DNA of 64,000 nt from JACVRM01 sp963755085 (GTDB taxonomy: Bacteria; Actinomycetota; Thermoleophilia; Gaiellales; Gaiellaceae). The position numbers were made by a program, and so were the translations under genes. Location: assembly GCA_963755085.1 (NCBI GenBank), contig CAVWIN010000003.1, positions 248,001-312,000 on the forward strand. Reading direction: 5' to 3'. Positions 52,662 through 60,728 of this stretch are shown here, one piece after another; the stretch's first letter is position 1, and each line of letters opens with the position of its first letter. The notes beneath the pieces are model-generated. The model did not search any database. It saw nothing but the letters and a program-made list of their open reading frames with translations, and was not told the DNA's origin.

Positions 52662-55600
52662 ATGTCTTGGCACTTGCGGGGTCGGGTCATCTGTATCGCA
52701 GCATTCGTAGCGCTCGTGGCCACGACCGGCGCGTCGGCTGCGCTTATCCGCATCCAGCCCCGGGGGGTCGGGGAGGTCGCGGTCCCGCGCGTCCGGGCCG
52801 GCCACCTCTGGATCCCGCCGCAGCAGTCCTCGCACCGGATCCGCGTGATCGCCACGCTCCGGCTGCCGCCGCTCGCGGCGGCGCGCGGCAACTCGTTCGC
52901 GTTCGCCGGGCCGTTCCGGCGGCTCGACGTCCAGGCGGCAAGCTCGAAGGCGTACATGGCGACGCTCGCGAAAGCCCAGGCCGTGGCGGTCGCGCAGGTC
53001 AAGGCCGCGATCCCGGCTGCGCGCATCCAGGAGCACTACCGGATCCTGCTCGACGGCTTCACCGTGAACCTGCCGGTCTCGAAGCTGCCGACGCTGCGGA
53101 AGCTCGGGGTGGTGCACAAGCTCTACCCGAGCCTCCAGTACACGGAGAACCTGAACAAGAGCCCCGCGATCATCGGCGCCACGCAGTTCACGGCGGCGAC
53201 GGGCGCGACGGGCGCGGGCGTCAAGGTCGGCGTCGTCGACGACGGCATCGACGAGACGAACCCGTTCTTCAACCCGGCCGGCTACCAGTACCCGGCGGGC
53301 TTCCCGAAGGGCGGGCTCAAGTGGACGACGCCGAAGGTGATCGTCGCCCGCGCCTACCCGGGGCCGGGCTCCGGCCGTGCCGGGCGCCTCCCCGTCGACC
53401 CGAAGGCGTCATTCCACGCGACGCACGTCTCGGGGATCATCGCCGGCAACGCCAACACGACCGCCCCGGCCGGCCGCGACCACCCGCTGACGACCGGCCT
53501 CTCCGGCGTCGCGCCGCGCGCCTGGCTCGGCAACTACCGCGTCTTCAACGCGCCGACTCCGATCGGCAACGTCGCCAACACGCCCGAGATCGTGAAGGCG
53601 TTCGAGGATGCCGTCTCCGACGGCATGAACGTCATCAACTTCTCCGGCGGCGGCCCGCAGACAGACCCGATCAACGACGCGATGTACGAGGCGGTCACGA
53701 ACGTCGTGAACGCCGGCGTCGTGCCCGTCATCTCGGCCGGCAACGACCGCGAGGACTTCGGCCTCGGCACCGCCGGGTCGCCGAGCACCGCGCCGGACGC
53801 CATCTCCGTCGCGGCGGTCTCCAACAACCAGGTCTTCTCGCCCGCGCTGAGCGTGACCGCGCCGAACGCGCCCGCGTCGCTCGCGCACGTCGGCTTCCAG
53901 CCGGCCGGCGGCGTGCTGACGCCCGCGTCCTGGCAGACGGCGAACGAGACGCTGGTCGACGTCGGCTCCCTGACCGACAGCCAGGGCCGGCCGATCGACC
54001 CCAAGCTCTGCGGCACCGACCCGACGGATCCGAGCGGGCTGACCACGCCGCTGCGCGGCACGCCGCTCAAGGGCGCGATCGCGCTCGTCAACCGCGGCAC
54101 GTGCAGCTTCGTGTCCAAGGCGGGGCGGGCCGTCGCCGCCGGCGCGATCGGCGTCGTGGTCGTCGACAACCGCGCCGGCGAGCCGAACCCGATCCCGATC
54201 CAGCTCCAGGTGCCGGCCGGGATGATCGGCCAGGCGGACGCCGCCACGCTGCGCGGCTACCTGGCCGCGACAGGCGGCCGCACGACCATCCGCATCTCCC
54301 GCTCGTTCGAGGACATCCCGACGGGGCGGAGCGGCGTGATCACCAGCTTCTCGTCGGCCGGGCCGACCGCGTACGAGCACGCGATGAAGCCGGACCTGGC
54401 CGCGCCGGGCGGCGCGATCCTCTCGTCGACCCTGCCGAACGCCGGCGGGCCGTTCGCCGTCTTCGACGGGACGAGCATGTCGGCGCCGCACGTGTCGGGC
54501 GCGGCCGCGCTTCTTCTGCAGCGGCACCCCGACTGGACGCCGCACGAGATCAAGTCGGCGCTCATGTCCACGGCGGGCCCGGCCTGGGGCGACTCCGCCC
54601 GGGCGCAGGAGGCATCCGTCCTGCTCGAGGGCGCCGGTCTCGTCAACGTCCAGGCGGCCGACACCCCGCGCATCTTCACCGACCCGGGCTCGCTCTCCTA
54701 CGGCTATGTCCACCCCGCATCGCGCGCGGCGAGCAGCACGCTGCTCCTCGCCGTCCAGGACGCCGGCGGCGGCGCCGGGACGTGGAGCGTGACCGTGCAG
54801 CCCCAGTCCGCGAGCGACGGGACGGCAGTCGACGCGCCGCCGGTCGTGACCGTCCCGCCGGGCGGGACGACGACGCTGGCCGTGACCGCGCGAGCCGCCC
54901 AGGGCTCGCCGACGGGTGACGACTACGGCTTCCTGCTCCTCAAGCAGGGCGCGATCACGCGCCGCATCCCCTACGGGTTCTTCGTCACCACCCCGCAACT
55001 CGCGCTGGACAGCCCGCCGAAGCCGATCGCGAAGCTCCAGGTCGGCACGACCGGGGTCGGCGCCGATCGCGTCGACGTCTACCGCTGGCCCGGATCGCCC
55101 TTCGGCCCACCTGCGACGTACACCGGCCAGCAGGTGGACGAGGGCGGCGCCGAGCGCCTCTACTCGATGCACGTTGAGGAGCCTGTCTTGAACTTCGGCG
55201 CCGCGGTCGTCGCCTCGAGCCCCGGCTCGCTCGTCGACCCCTGGCTGCTCGGCTCGGTGGACGAGAACGACGTCCAGGGCTACGACGGCACGCCGGTGAA
55301 CGTGAACTCGTTCACGTTCAACTACCAGGTCGACGTGGGCGCCGCCGGCGCGGTCTATGCGCGGCCGAAGACGTACTACTTCTCGATCGACTCGCCGACG
55401 CTACCGGCCGTCAACCAGACCGTCGGCGGCCAGTACCTGCTCCGCTCGTGGGTGAACGACGTCACGCCGCCGGTCGCCTCGCTCGTGACCCGGAAGGTCG
55501 CCGCGGGGCGCCCGACGCTGGTCGTCCGCATCCACGACCCGCAGCCGAAGCCGGGCAGCGAGTCCGGCGTCGACCCCACGTCGATCGTGCTCTCCTACCG

Positions 55601-56096
55601 GAACGTGCTGCTCGCAGCCTCGGCGTACGACTCGACGAGCGGCCTCGCCGTATTCGGCATGCCGGCGCAGGCGCCGCCGATCCCGGCCAAGGCGATCCCG
55701 GCCACCATCGTCGCCTCCGACTTCCAGGAGTCGAAGAACATCCTCACGCCGGGCGGCTCGATCCTGCCGAACACGACCTTCCGCCGGGTCACGATTCGCG
55801 GCACCGCCGGCCCGGCCGCCACGTGGATCTACCCGCGCAAGAACGCCTGCCTGGGGCCGGAGGCGAAGCTCGTCGTCGCCGCCAGCTCGGTCGGCAAGAT
55901 CACCGGCGTGAGCTTCGCGTACGACGGCCACCCGATCGTCACCGCAACTCAGGCGAACGCCGGCCTCTACGCCGCGACGTGGCTGACCAGCCGGTCGCCG
56001 CTCGGGCGGCACACGCTCACCGCGACGGTGGTCGGCAGCGGCGGCCAGCGGGCGACGATCAAGCGCGTCGCGCGCGTCTGCTCGCGGAAGAACTAG
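52662..56096 (+). CDS. Large secreted subtilisin-like serine protease (S8) with PA domain
   Basis: 1144 residues. Signal peptide GRVICIAAFVALVATTGASAA, an I9-like propeptide (~residues 60-165), then the S8 catalytic domain: Asp in KVGVVDDGIDETNPFF, His in FHATHVSGIIAGN and Ser in DGTSMSAPHVSGAAAL, with a PA domain inserted between His and Ser (LKGAIALVNRGTCSFVSKAGRAVAAGAIGVVVVDN). The C-terminal ~450 residues are beta-rich Ig-like domains. Resembles Vpr/C5a-peptidase-like extracellular proteases. It diverges from fabI; the SDR gene follows within 15 bp. Confidence 0.93.
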   Translation: MSWHLRGRVICIAAFVALVATTGASAALIRIQPRGVGEVAVPRVRAGHLWIPPQQSSHRIRVIATLRLPPLAAARGNSFAFAGPFRRLDVQAASSKAYMATLAKAQAVAVAQVKAAIPAARIQEHYRILLDGFTVNLPVSKLPTLRKLGVVHKLYPSLQYTENLNKSPAIIGATQFTAATGATGAGVKVGVVDDGIDETNPFFNPAGYQYPAGFPKGGLKWTTPKVIVARAYPGPGSGRAGRLPVDPKASFHATHVSGIIAGNANTTAPAGRDHPLTTGLSGVAPRAWLGNYRVFNAPTPIGNVANTPEIVKAFEDAVSDGMNVINFSGGGPQTDPINDAMYEAVTNVVNAGVVPVISAGNDREDFGLGTAGSPSTAPDAISVAAVSNNQVFSPALSVTAPNAPASLAHVGFQPAGGVLTPASWQTANETLVDVGSLTDSQGRPIDPKLCGTDPTDPSGLTTPLRGTPLKGAIALVNRGTCSFVSKAGRAVAAGAIGVVVVDNRAGEPNPIPIQLQVPAGMIGQADAATLRGYLAATGGRTTIRISRSFEDIPTGRSGVITSFSSAGPTAYEHAMKPDLAAPGGAILSSTLPNAGGPFAVFDGTSMSAPHVSGAAALLLQRHPDWTPHEIKSALMSTAGPAWGDSARAQEASVLLEGAGLVNVQAADTPRIFTDPGSLSYGYVHPASRAASSTLLLAVQDAGGGAGTWSVTVQPQSASDGTAVDAPPVVTVPPGGTTTLAVTARAAQGSPTGDDYGFLLLKQGAITRRIPYGFFVTTPQLALDSPPKPIAKLQVGTTGVGADRVDVYRWPGSPFGPPATYTGQQVDEGGAERLYSMHVEEPVLNFGAAVVASSPGSLVDPWLLGSVDENDVQGYDGTPVNVNSFTFNYQVDVGAAGAVYARPKTYYFSIDSPTLPAVNQTVGGQYLLRSWVNDVTPPVASLVTRKVAAGRPTLVVRIHDPQPKPGSESGVDPTSIVLSYRNVLLAASAYDSTSGLAVFGMPAQAPPIPAKAIPATIVASDFQESKNILTPGGSILPNTTFRRVTIRGTAGPAATWIYPRKNACLGPEAKLVVAASSVGKITGVSFAYDGHPIVTATQANAGLYAATWLTSRSPLGRHTLTATVVGSGGQRATIKRVARVCSRKN

Positions 56097-56107
56097 ACCC
56101 TCAGGAC

Positions 56108-56869
56108 ATTCGCCGCGTAGCCGTCATCACCGGGGGATCGACCGGCATCGGTGAGGCGATCGCGCGCCGGCTCGCCGGGCGCGGCTGGCTGACGGTACTC
56201 GTCGCGCGCCGCGAGGAGCTGCTGCGCCCGCTCGCCGAGGAGCTCGACGGGGAATACGAGCTGTGCGACGTCGGCGACCGCGAGGCGGTCGATCGCATGG
56301 CCGCCGCCGTCACCGAGCGCCACCCCGCGATCGGGATGCTCGTCAACAACGCAGGCATGCCCGGCCGCGGCGACTTCACGAAGCTGGACCCCGAGCGGAT
56401 CGAGCGCGTCACCGACGTGAACTACCTCGGCACGGTGTGGTGCACGCGTGCGTTCCTGTCCGCGCTCGAGGCCGGGCGGCCGTCGCACATCGTCAACATC
56501 GTGTCCGTGGCCGGCACCGTCGCCTGGGGCCCGGCCGGCCCCTACGCGGCGTCCAAGCATGCGCAGCTCGCGTTCTCGCGCGGCCTCACGGGATCGCTGG
56601 CACCGCGCGGCATCAGCGTGCACACCGTCAACCCGGGCTTCGTCGAGTCCGAGACCTTCCCGCAGCGCGGCGTCCTCAGGAACCCGCTGCTCGAGCGGGC
56701 GGTCATCGACCCGCCGGACGTCGCCGCGGCGGTCATGCGCGCGGTCGACCGCAACCGCCGGGAGATCTTCGTGCCGCGCTGGTACCGCGTCGCGGCGATC
56801 GCGCAGGCGCTCGTCCCCGGCCTGATGGCGCGCTTCTCGGGCTCCGGCGGCTCCAGATCCAAGCCCTAG
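56108..56869 (+). CDS. Short-chain dehydrogenase/reductase (start codon unclear)
   Basis: About 253 residues. TGxxxGxG in VITGGSTGIGEAIARRLAGRG, LVNNAGMPGRGDF, catalytic Ser-Tyr-Lys in NIVSVAGTVAWGPAGPYAASKHAQLAFSRGL, and TVNPGFVESETFPQRG. Classical SDR; substrate unknown. The conserved N-terminus (RRVAVITGG) begins at 56108 with ATT; no ATG, GTG or TTG is near, so ATT initiation or a base error is likely. Only 11 bp separate it from the protease stop. Its stop codon TAG lies inside the 6-bp target duplication of the following insertion sequence. Confidence 0.88.
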   Translation: MRRVAVITGGSTGIGEAIARRLAGRGWLTVLVARREELLRPLAEELDGEYELCDVGDREAVDRMAAAVTERHPAIGMLVNNAGMPGRGDFTKLDPERIERVTDVNYLGTVWCTRAFLSALEAGRPSHIVNIVSVAGTVAWGPAGPYAASKHAQLAFSRGLTGSLAPRGISVHTVNPGFVESETFPQRGVLRNPLLERAVIDPPDVAAAVMRAVDRNRREIFVPRWYRVAAIAQALVPGLMARFSGSGGSRSKP

Positions 56870-56870
56870 T
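56865..56870 (+). repeat. Target-site duplication (CCTAGT), left copy
   Basis: CCTAGT directly before the left inverted repeat; the identical hexamer follows the right end at 57929-57934. It includes the SDR stop codon. Confidence 0.85.
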
Positions 56871-57928
56871 TGTCCTGCCTACACAGGTTGTGAACGGCTG
56901 AGGGATCTATCCGGCCCTCCTTCGAGGCTGCGGGTCTGCCAGGACTCACTCCCGAAGGAGGGCTCGGATGTATCTGCACGCTAATGCGAAGCTCGGATTG
57001 GCTGGCCGGTTCGCGCTGGTCCGCGCGGTCGAGACTGGTCTCTCGCTGAAGGCGGCCGCGGCCGCCTTCAGCGTGTCGCCGGCGACGGCGCATCGGTGGT
57101 GGCACCGCTGGCTCGACGGCGGACGTCAGGCGGGCGCCTTGCTGGATCGCTCGAGCCGTCCGCGCTGCTCGCCTCGGCTGCTCGCGGTCGAGCAGCAGGA
57201 GCGGATCTGCGACTGTCGCCGCCAGACTGGCTGGGGGCCGCGTTTGGTCGCCGGCGCGACCGGCTTCGCGCACTCGACGGTCTGGAAGGTGCTGCGCCGC
57301 AACGGCCTTTCGCGGCGCGCAGCCGCGGTCAAGGAGGCGGCCAACGGCTACGAGTGGCCATGTCCGGGCGATCTATTGCACATGGACACGAGCCGCTACG
57401 CGCGTTTCCGTCAGCCCGGCCACCGGGTGACTGGCGACCGTTCGCATACCAGCGGCGGCTGGATGCGGCCCGAGACGAGGGTCGGCTACGACTTCGCCCA
57501 CGCGGTCGTCGACGACCACTCCCGGCTCGCCTACGTGGAGCTCCACGCCGACGAGAAGGCCACGACGGTCACGGCTTTCGTCGAACACGCGCTCGCCTTC
57601 TTCGCCCAGCACGGAATCGTCGCTAGGCGGCTGATGACCGACAACGGCTACAGCTACGTCAAGAACCGCACGCTGCGCGAGCTGCTCACGAGCCGCGGCA
57701 TCCGCCATCTGACGACCAAGCCGTACCGGCCGCGTACCAACGGGAAGGTCGAGCGCTTCCACCAAACGATGGCCCGCGAATGGGCATACGGGCTCGCCTA
57801 CCGCTCACACAACCACCGCAACGCCGCCCTGCCACACTGGCTCGACCACTACAACACACGCCGACCACACAGCTCGATCGGAGACCGACCCCCGATCAGC
57901 CGCGTTCACAACGTCCGTGGGTAGGACA
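56871..57928 (+). mobile_element. Complete IS481-family insertion sequence (1058 bp)
   Basis: Ends begin TGTCCTGCCTAC (left) and, read inward, TGTCCTACCCAC (right); the 26-bp inverted repeats match at 21 positions and share GTTGTGAACG. Flanked by 6-bp direct repeats CCTAGT. It carries one intact transposase, so it may still be mobile. It sits exactly between the SDR stop and a hairpin terminator, leaving the SDR intact. Confidence 0.92.
56968..57924 (+). CDS. IS481-family transposase
   Basis: 318-residue DDE transposase. N-terminal HTH (ETGLSLKAAAAAFSVSPATAHRWWHRW), second HTH (GFAHSTVWKVLRRNGLSRR), then the rve integrase core with Asp in LLHMDTSRYARF, Asp in RLMTDNGYSYVK and Glu in RTNGKVERFHQTMAREW. 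The RRPHSSIGDRPPISR ending is typical. The frame is intact, and both inverted repeats and a target duplication are present, implying a recent insertion. Only one copy is in the window. Confidence 0.96.
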   Translation: MYLHANAKLGLAGRFALVRAVETGLSLKAAAAAFSVSPATAHRWWHRWLDGGRQAGALLDRSSRPRCSPRLLAVEQQERICDCRRQTGWGPRLVAGATGFAHSTVWKVLRRNGLSRRAAAVKEAANGYEWPCPGDLLHMDTSRYARFRQPGHRVTGDRSHTSGGWMRPETRVGYDFAHAVVDDHSRLAYVELHADEKATTVTAFVEHALAFFAQHGIVARRLMTDNGYSYVKNRTLRELLTSRGIRHLTTKPYRPRTNGKVERFHQTMAREWAYGLAYRSHNHRNAALPHWLDHYNTRRPHSSIGDRPPISRVHNVRG

Positions 57929-57935
57929 CCTAGTT

Positions 57936-57952
57936 AGTGGCTGACAGCCACT
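57936..57952. terminator. Hairpin between SDR/IS and the SelW-like gene
   Basis: AGTGGC/GCCACT with loop TGACA, flanked by TT and TAA. Before the insertion it would have ended both the SDR and the converging SelW-like gene. The SelW-like stop codon overlaps its right arm. Confidence 0.5.
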
Positions 57953-58173
57953 TAAGTCGTGCTGAGCGCGGCGAGCACCTCGCCGTCTTCGGGCCAGCGG
58001 CCCACGGCCTGTTTCGAAAAGACGACGCGGCCGTCCGCGATCACGTCGTACTGGCTCTTGCGGCCCTCGAGGGCCACCGCGTCGAAGCCCCTGGCGTTGA
58101 GCTCGGCCGCGAGACTCGCGGCCCGTTCGTCGTAGCCGTCTCAGACAGGGCAGTAGTGGATCTCCACGCGCAC
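57952..58173 (-). CDS. SelW/Rdx-family selenoprotein with C-x-x-U motif (in-frame TGA)
   Basis: 73 residues if TGA 58141-58143 is selenocysteine (residue 11). RVEIHYCPV-U-DGYDERAASLAAEL, then GFDAVALEGRKSQYDVIADGRVVFSKQAVGRWPEDGEVLAAL. The CxxU redox motif after a first beta strand, the G-x-x-x-x-Y/F-x-V-x-x-DG centre and the FSK...GRxP end define the thioredoxin-fold Rdx (SelW) family. GTG 58173 is preceded by TAGGAT 7 nt upstream. A SECIS-like hairpin follows the TGA. The normal length downstream of the TGA argues against a pseudogene. Role: thiol redox, partner unknown. Confidence 0.88.
58105..58123 (-). promoter_or_regulatory. Bacterial SECIS-like hairpin of the SelW-like gene
   Basis: On the minus strand GGCCGCG/CGCGGCC forms a perfect 7-bp stem with loop AGTCT. 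The loop starts 24 nt after the TGA and has G then U at positions 2 and 3, like the E. coli fdhF loop (GGUCU). Same stem and loop sizes as the redoxin element. Confidence 0.82.
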
Positions 58174-58180
58174 GAGGTGG

Positions 58181-58186
58181 ATCCTA
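58181..58186 (-). promoter_or_regulatory. -10 element (TAGGAT) of the SelW-like gene
   Basis: On the minus strand TAGGAT ends 7 nt before GTG 58173, overlapping the last codons' edge of the upstream methyltransferase. Fits the leaderless pattern. Confidence 0.5.
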
Positions 58187-58187
58187 G

Positions 58188-58928
58188 TCATGCACCGTAT
58201 GGGCGCTTCTCCAGCACGTACCAGCCGACCGTGGTCTGGTACGAGTCGTGGCCCGGGGCGAGCTGCTGGGCCCGCTCGCGCTCCGGGCCGGTGCAGCCCG
58301 CGAGGTCGAGGTACGAGCCGAGCCCGCGGTGCTCCTCGAGCAACTCGTCGCGGACGACGACGAGGTTGTTGGCCTCGAAGAGGCCGCGCAGGTCCTGGTC
58401 GGTCAGCGCGCGCACGTGCGACGGGTCGCGGGCTGCCTCGAAGCGGTTCAGCTCGAGCGCGGCGAGCGGATCGAGCGGGGCCACCTGGTCGACGATCAAG
58501 AGCGTGCCGCCGAGGCGCGTCACGCGCGTCATCTCGGCCATCGCGAGCTCCGGGCGCGCGGTGTGGTGCAGCACCATCAACGAGCCGGTCAGGTCGAAGC
58601 TGTCATCCGGAAACGCCAGCCTCGTGAGGTCGCCCTCGACGAACGTCACGTTCGGCGCCGCTGCGCCCCGTGCGCGGCCCTCGTCGAGCAGCTCCGGGAC
58701 CATGTCGACCGCGACCACCTCCCGGACGAGCGGTGCGAGCGCAAACGCGAGCGCGCCCGTGCCGGTACCGGCATCCAGAGCGCGCTCGGTGCCCAACATC
58801 GTGAGGAGGTGGCGAACGCGAGCGGCTAGGCGCTCGGCGCGCTCATCCGAGAGCCGTCCGACCGCGGCAGCCGTCTGGCTGAACCGCGATCGGACGGCCT
58901 CGTCATGCGACCCGTGGGAGGGATCCAT
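58188..58928 (-). CDS. SAM-dependent methyltransferase (UbiE/COQ5-like)
   Basis: 246 residues from ATG 58928, with TACGCT 6 nt upstream. Motif I ALDAGTGTGALAFALAPLV, VVAVDMVPELLDEGR, FVEGDLTRLAFPDDSFDLTGSLMVLHHTARPELAMAEMTRV and LGGTLLIVDQVAP. Class I fold; the C-terminal GSYLDLAGCTGPERERAQQL segment varies in the family. The substrate is unknown. It is directly upstream of the SelW-like gene. Confidence 0.88.
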   Translation of the reverse strand: MDPSHGSHDEAVRSRFSQTAAAVGRLSDERAERLAARVRHLLTMLGTERALDAGTGTGALAFALAPLVREVVAVDMVPELLDEGRARGAAAPNVTFVEGDLTRLAFPDDSFDLTGSLMVLHHTARPELAMAEMTRVTRLGGTLLIVDQVAPLDPLAALELNRFEAARDPSHVRALTDQDLRGLFEANNLVVVRDELLEEHRGLGSYLDLAGCTGPERERAQQLAPGHDSYQTTVGWYVLEKRPYGA

Positions 58929-59242
58929 GAAGCGAGCGTAGTGCGTGGGAGGGTGCTGGGGGCGTGAGCAGTGCGGGCGGCGGACGCACCGGCCGTGGAC
59001 ACGACGGCGCGAGACCCCTCCGCGCCGTACACCGCAGCGGAGGCACGGCTGTCCCCCGGCCAGCCGCAGGCCCCGCGCCGCGTCATCGTGTCGGCCGGCG
59101 GAATGGGTCCGCCGCCCACGGTGAGCACCAGGCAGCCCGTGCGGGCCGGGCCACGCTGGCCTCCCCAACCCCCCCAGGGCCGGATGGCCGGATACGCCTG
59201 AAGGGTGCTCACGCATCCTGAGACGCGCGAGCCGCCAGGTCC
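58929..59242. other. Gap without a recognisable gene
   Basis: 314 bp between the methyltransferase promoter side and the Thr/Pro-rich fragment. Very GC-rich; frames on both strands look like random high-GC translation. No known RNA motif identified. Confidence 0.45.
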
Positions 59243-59680
59243 TCACATCACTTCGGGACCGGGGTTGTGAAATTTCCTGGACCCCCGCTCTCGTCGGGCG
59301 GGATGAGGGGTCGGGCGGCGCGGCCGGTTGACCGGCGTGGTCGTCGTCTGCGACGTGGTGGCGGTCGAGCTGCCGCCGGTCGTCGTGGTGTTGGGCGTGG
59401 TCGTGCCGGGCTCGGTCCCGGGTGGGGTCGGCCCGTTGTTCGGCGGCGCGGCGATCTTCGCCGGCGAGAAGGCGCTGGCCGGGATGGGCGGCGCGACGGC
59501 GGTCGAGCCGGTGACGATGAAGGGGCCGACGTGCACGGTGTCCGTCCACTTGCCGTGGTCGTGCGTGCGCAGGTGGAACCACCAGCTGCCGTAGCCGTGG
59601 CGGATGAGCTCGGCGATCCGCAATTCGTTGACGCGGTATTCCTCGGGAGCGAGGGAGCGAGCGTTCGCGGGTTGTATTGA
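59243..59680 (-). pseudogene. Fragment of an extracellular protein with Thr/Pro-rich tail
   Basis: A ~145-codon open stretch without a proper start (a stop lies just upstream near 59681). It reads NARSLAPEEYRVNELRIAELIRHGYGSWWFHLRTHDHGKWTDTVHVGPFIVTGSTAV, a compact Trp/His-rich module, then a Thr/Pro linker (PPGTEPGTTTPNTTTTGG). The C-terminal end degenerates into a basic, unlikely sequence, and a more plausible ending is in another frame. Probably the decayed middle of an exported or wall-associated protein. Family not recognised. Confidence 0.4.
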
Positions 59681-59714
59681 TCACGAAGGCTGAGACGGGG
59701 AAGCGGGCGCGTTC

Positions 59715-60728
59715 TTACACGACCGTGCGCCGGGCCCGTGCAGGCCCGCTCGCGATGCGGCTCAGCAGCTCGTAGTTGATCGTCCCGGCGACGCGCGCGT
59801 GCTCCTCGGCGAGCACGCCGTGGCCCAGGATCGTCACCGGCGTCCCGACCGGGAGCCCGCGGTCGAGCTCGACCGCGAAGGCGTCCATGGAGATCGTGCC
59901 GACCACGCGGCGCCGCTCGCCGGCGACGCGGATCTCGGTGCCGGTGAGGTCGCGGCGGAAGCCGTCGGCGTAGCCGACCGGGACGATCCCGATCCACGTG
60001 TCCTGCTCGGCGATGAAGCGGCGGCCGTAGCCCGTGGTCTCGCCCGGACGCAGCAGCTTGATCTGGGCGAGGTAGCTCTCCCAGCGCAGCGCCGGCTCGA
60101 GACCGTCGTCGCCCGGGTCGGTATTGAAGGGCGACAGGCCGTAGATGGCGACTCCGCAGCGGGCGGCGTCGAGGCGGGCCTCGGGGATGCGCAGCGCGGC
60201 GGCGCTGTTGGCCGCGTGCCGGGTCAGGTGCGCGTACGGCTCCGTTGCGACGCGAAAGCGGGCGATCTGCTGCCGGGCGAACGCCTCGTCGCAGTCGGCG
60301 GTCGCGAGGTGCGTCATCAGGCCGACGACGCCGTTCCCGGGCGCGACCAGCTCGGAGATGCCCCAGCGGCCCATGCCGCTGTCGAGCTTGAGATGTGTCC
60401 GGACGCCCTCCGGCGCCTCGCCGTCGACGCTGACGAGCTCCAGCCCTGCCCCGCGCGCCGCCGTCAGGTCGCGGCTGAGCCACGGCCCCATGACGAGGAT
60501 GCGCGCGCCGCGGTAGGCGGCGCGTAGCTCGAGGCCCTCGGCGACGGTTGCCACGCACAGCATCGACGCCCCCGCCTCGAGCACCGCGCCGGCGACGTCC
60601 ACGGCACCGTGGCCGTAGCCGTCTGCCTTGACCACCGCCCATACCTCGCTCGTCCCCAGGGCGCGCTGAAGGGTCGCGATGTTCCGGCGCACGGCGCCGA
60701 GGTCGACGGTGATCTCAGAGCGGTGCAT
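59715..60728 (-). CDS. alr: Alanine racemase
   Basis: 337-residue PLP enzyme making D-alanine for peptidoglycan. PLP Lys is in VWAVVKADGYGHGAVDVA (~residue 34). The second-domain catalytic Tyr lies in KLLRPGETTGYGRRFIAEQDTWIGIVPVGYADGF, and the C-terminal GTISMDAFAVEL is conserved. It is somewhat shorter than the usual ~360-370. ATG 60728 overlaps the 3' end of the nnrD/E gene by 14 bp, so acpS-nnrD/E-alr form one operon. Confidence 0.95.
   Translation of the reverse strand: MHRSEITVDLGAVRRNIATLQRALGTSEVWAVVKADGYGHGAVDVAGAVLEAGASMLCVATVAEGLELRAAYRGARILVMGPWLSRDLTAARGAGLELVSVDGEAPEGVRTHLKLDSGMGRWGISELVAPGNGVVGLMTHLATADCDEAFARQQIARFRVATEPYAHLTRHAANSAAALRIPEARLDAARCGVAIYGLSPFNTDPGDDGLEPALRWESYLAQIKLLRPGETTGYGRRFIAEQDTWIGIVPVGYADGFRRDLTGTEIRVAGERRRVVGTISMDAFAVELDRGLPVGTPVTILGHGVLAEEHARVAGTINYELLSRIASGPARARRTVV

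Noticed and set aside
57016..57800. IS transposase as part of a composite transposon carrying the SelW-like gene.
   Set aside because: Only one IS copy is present and its target duplication flanks the IS alone.
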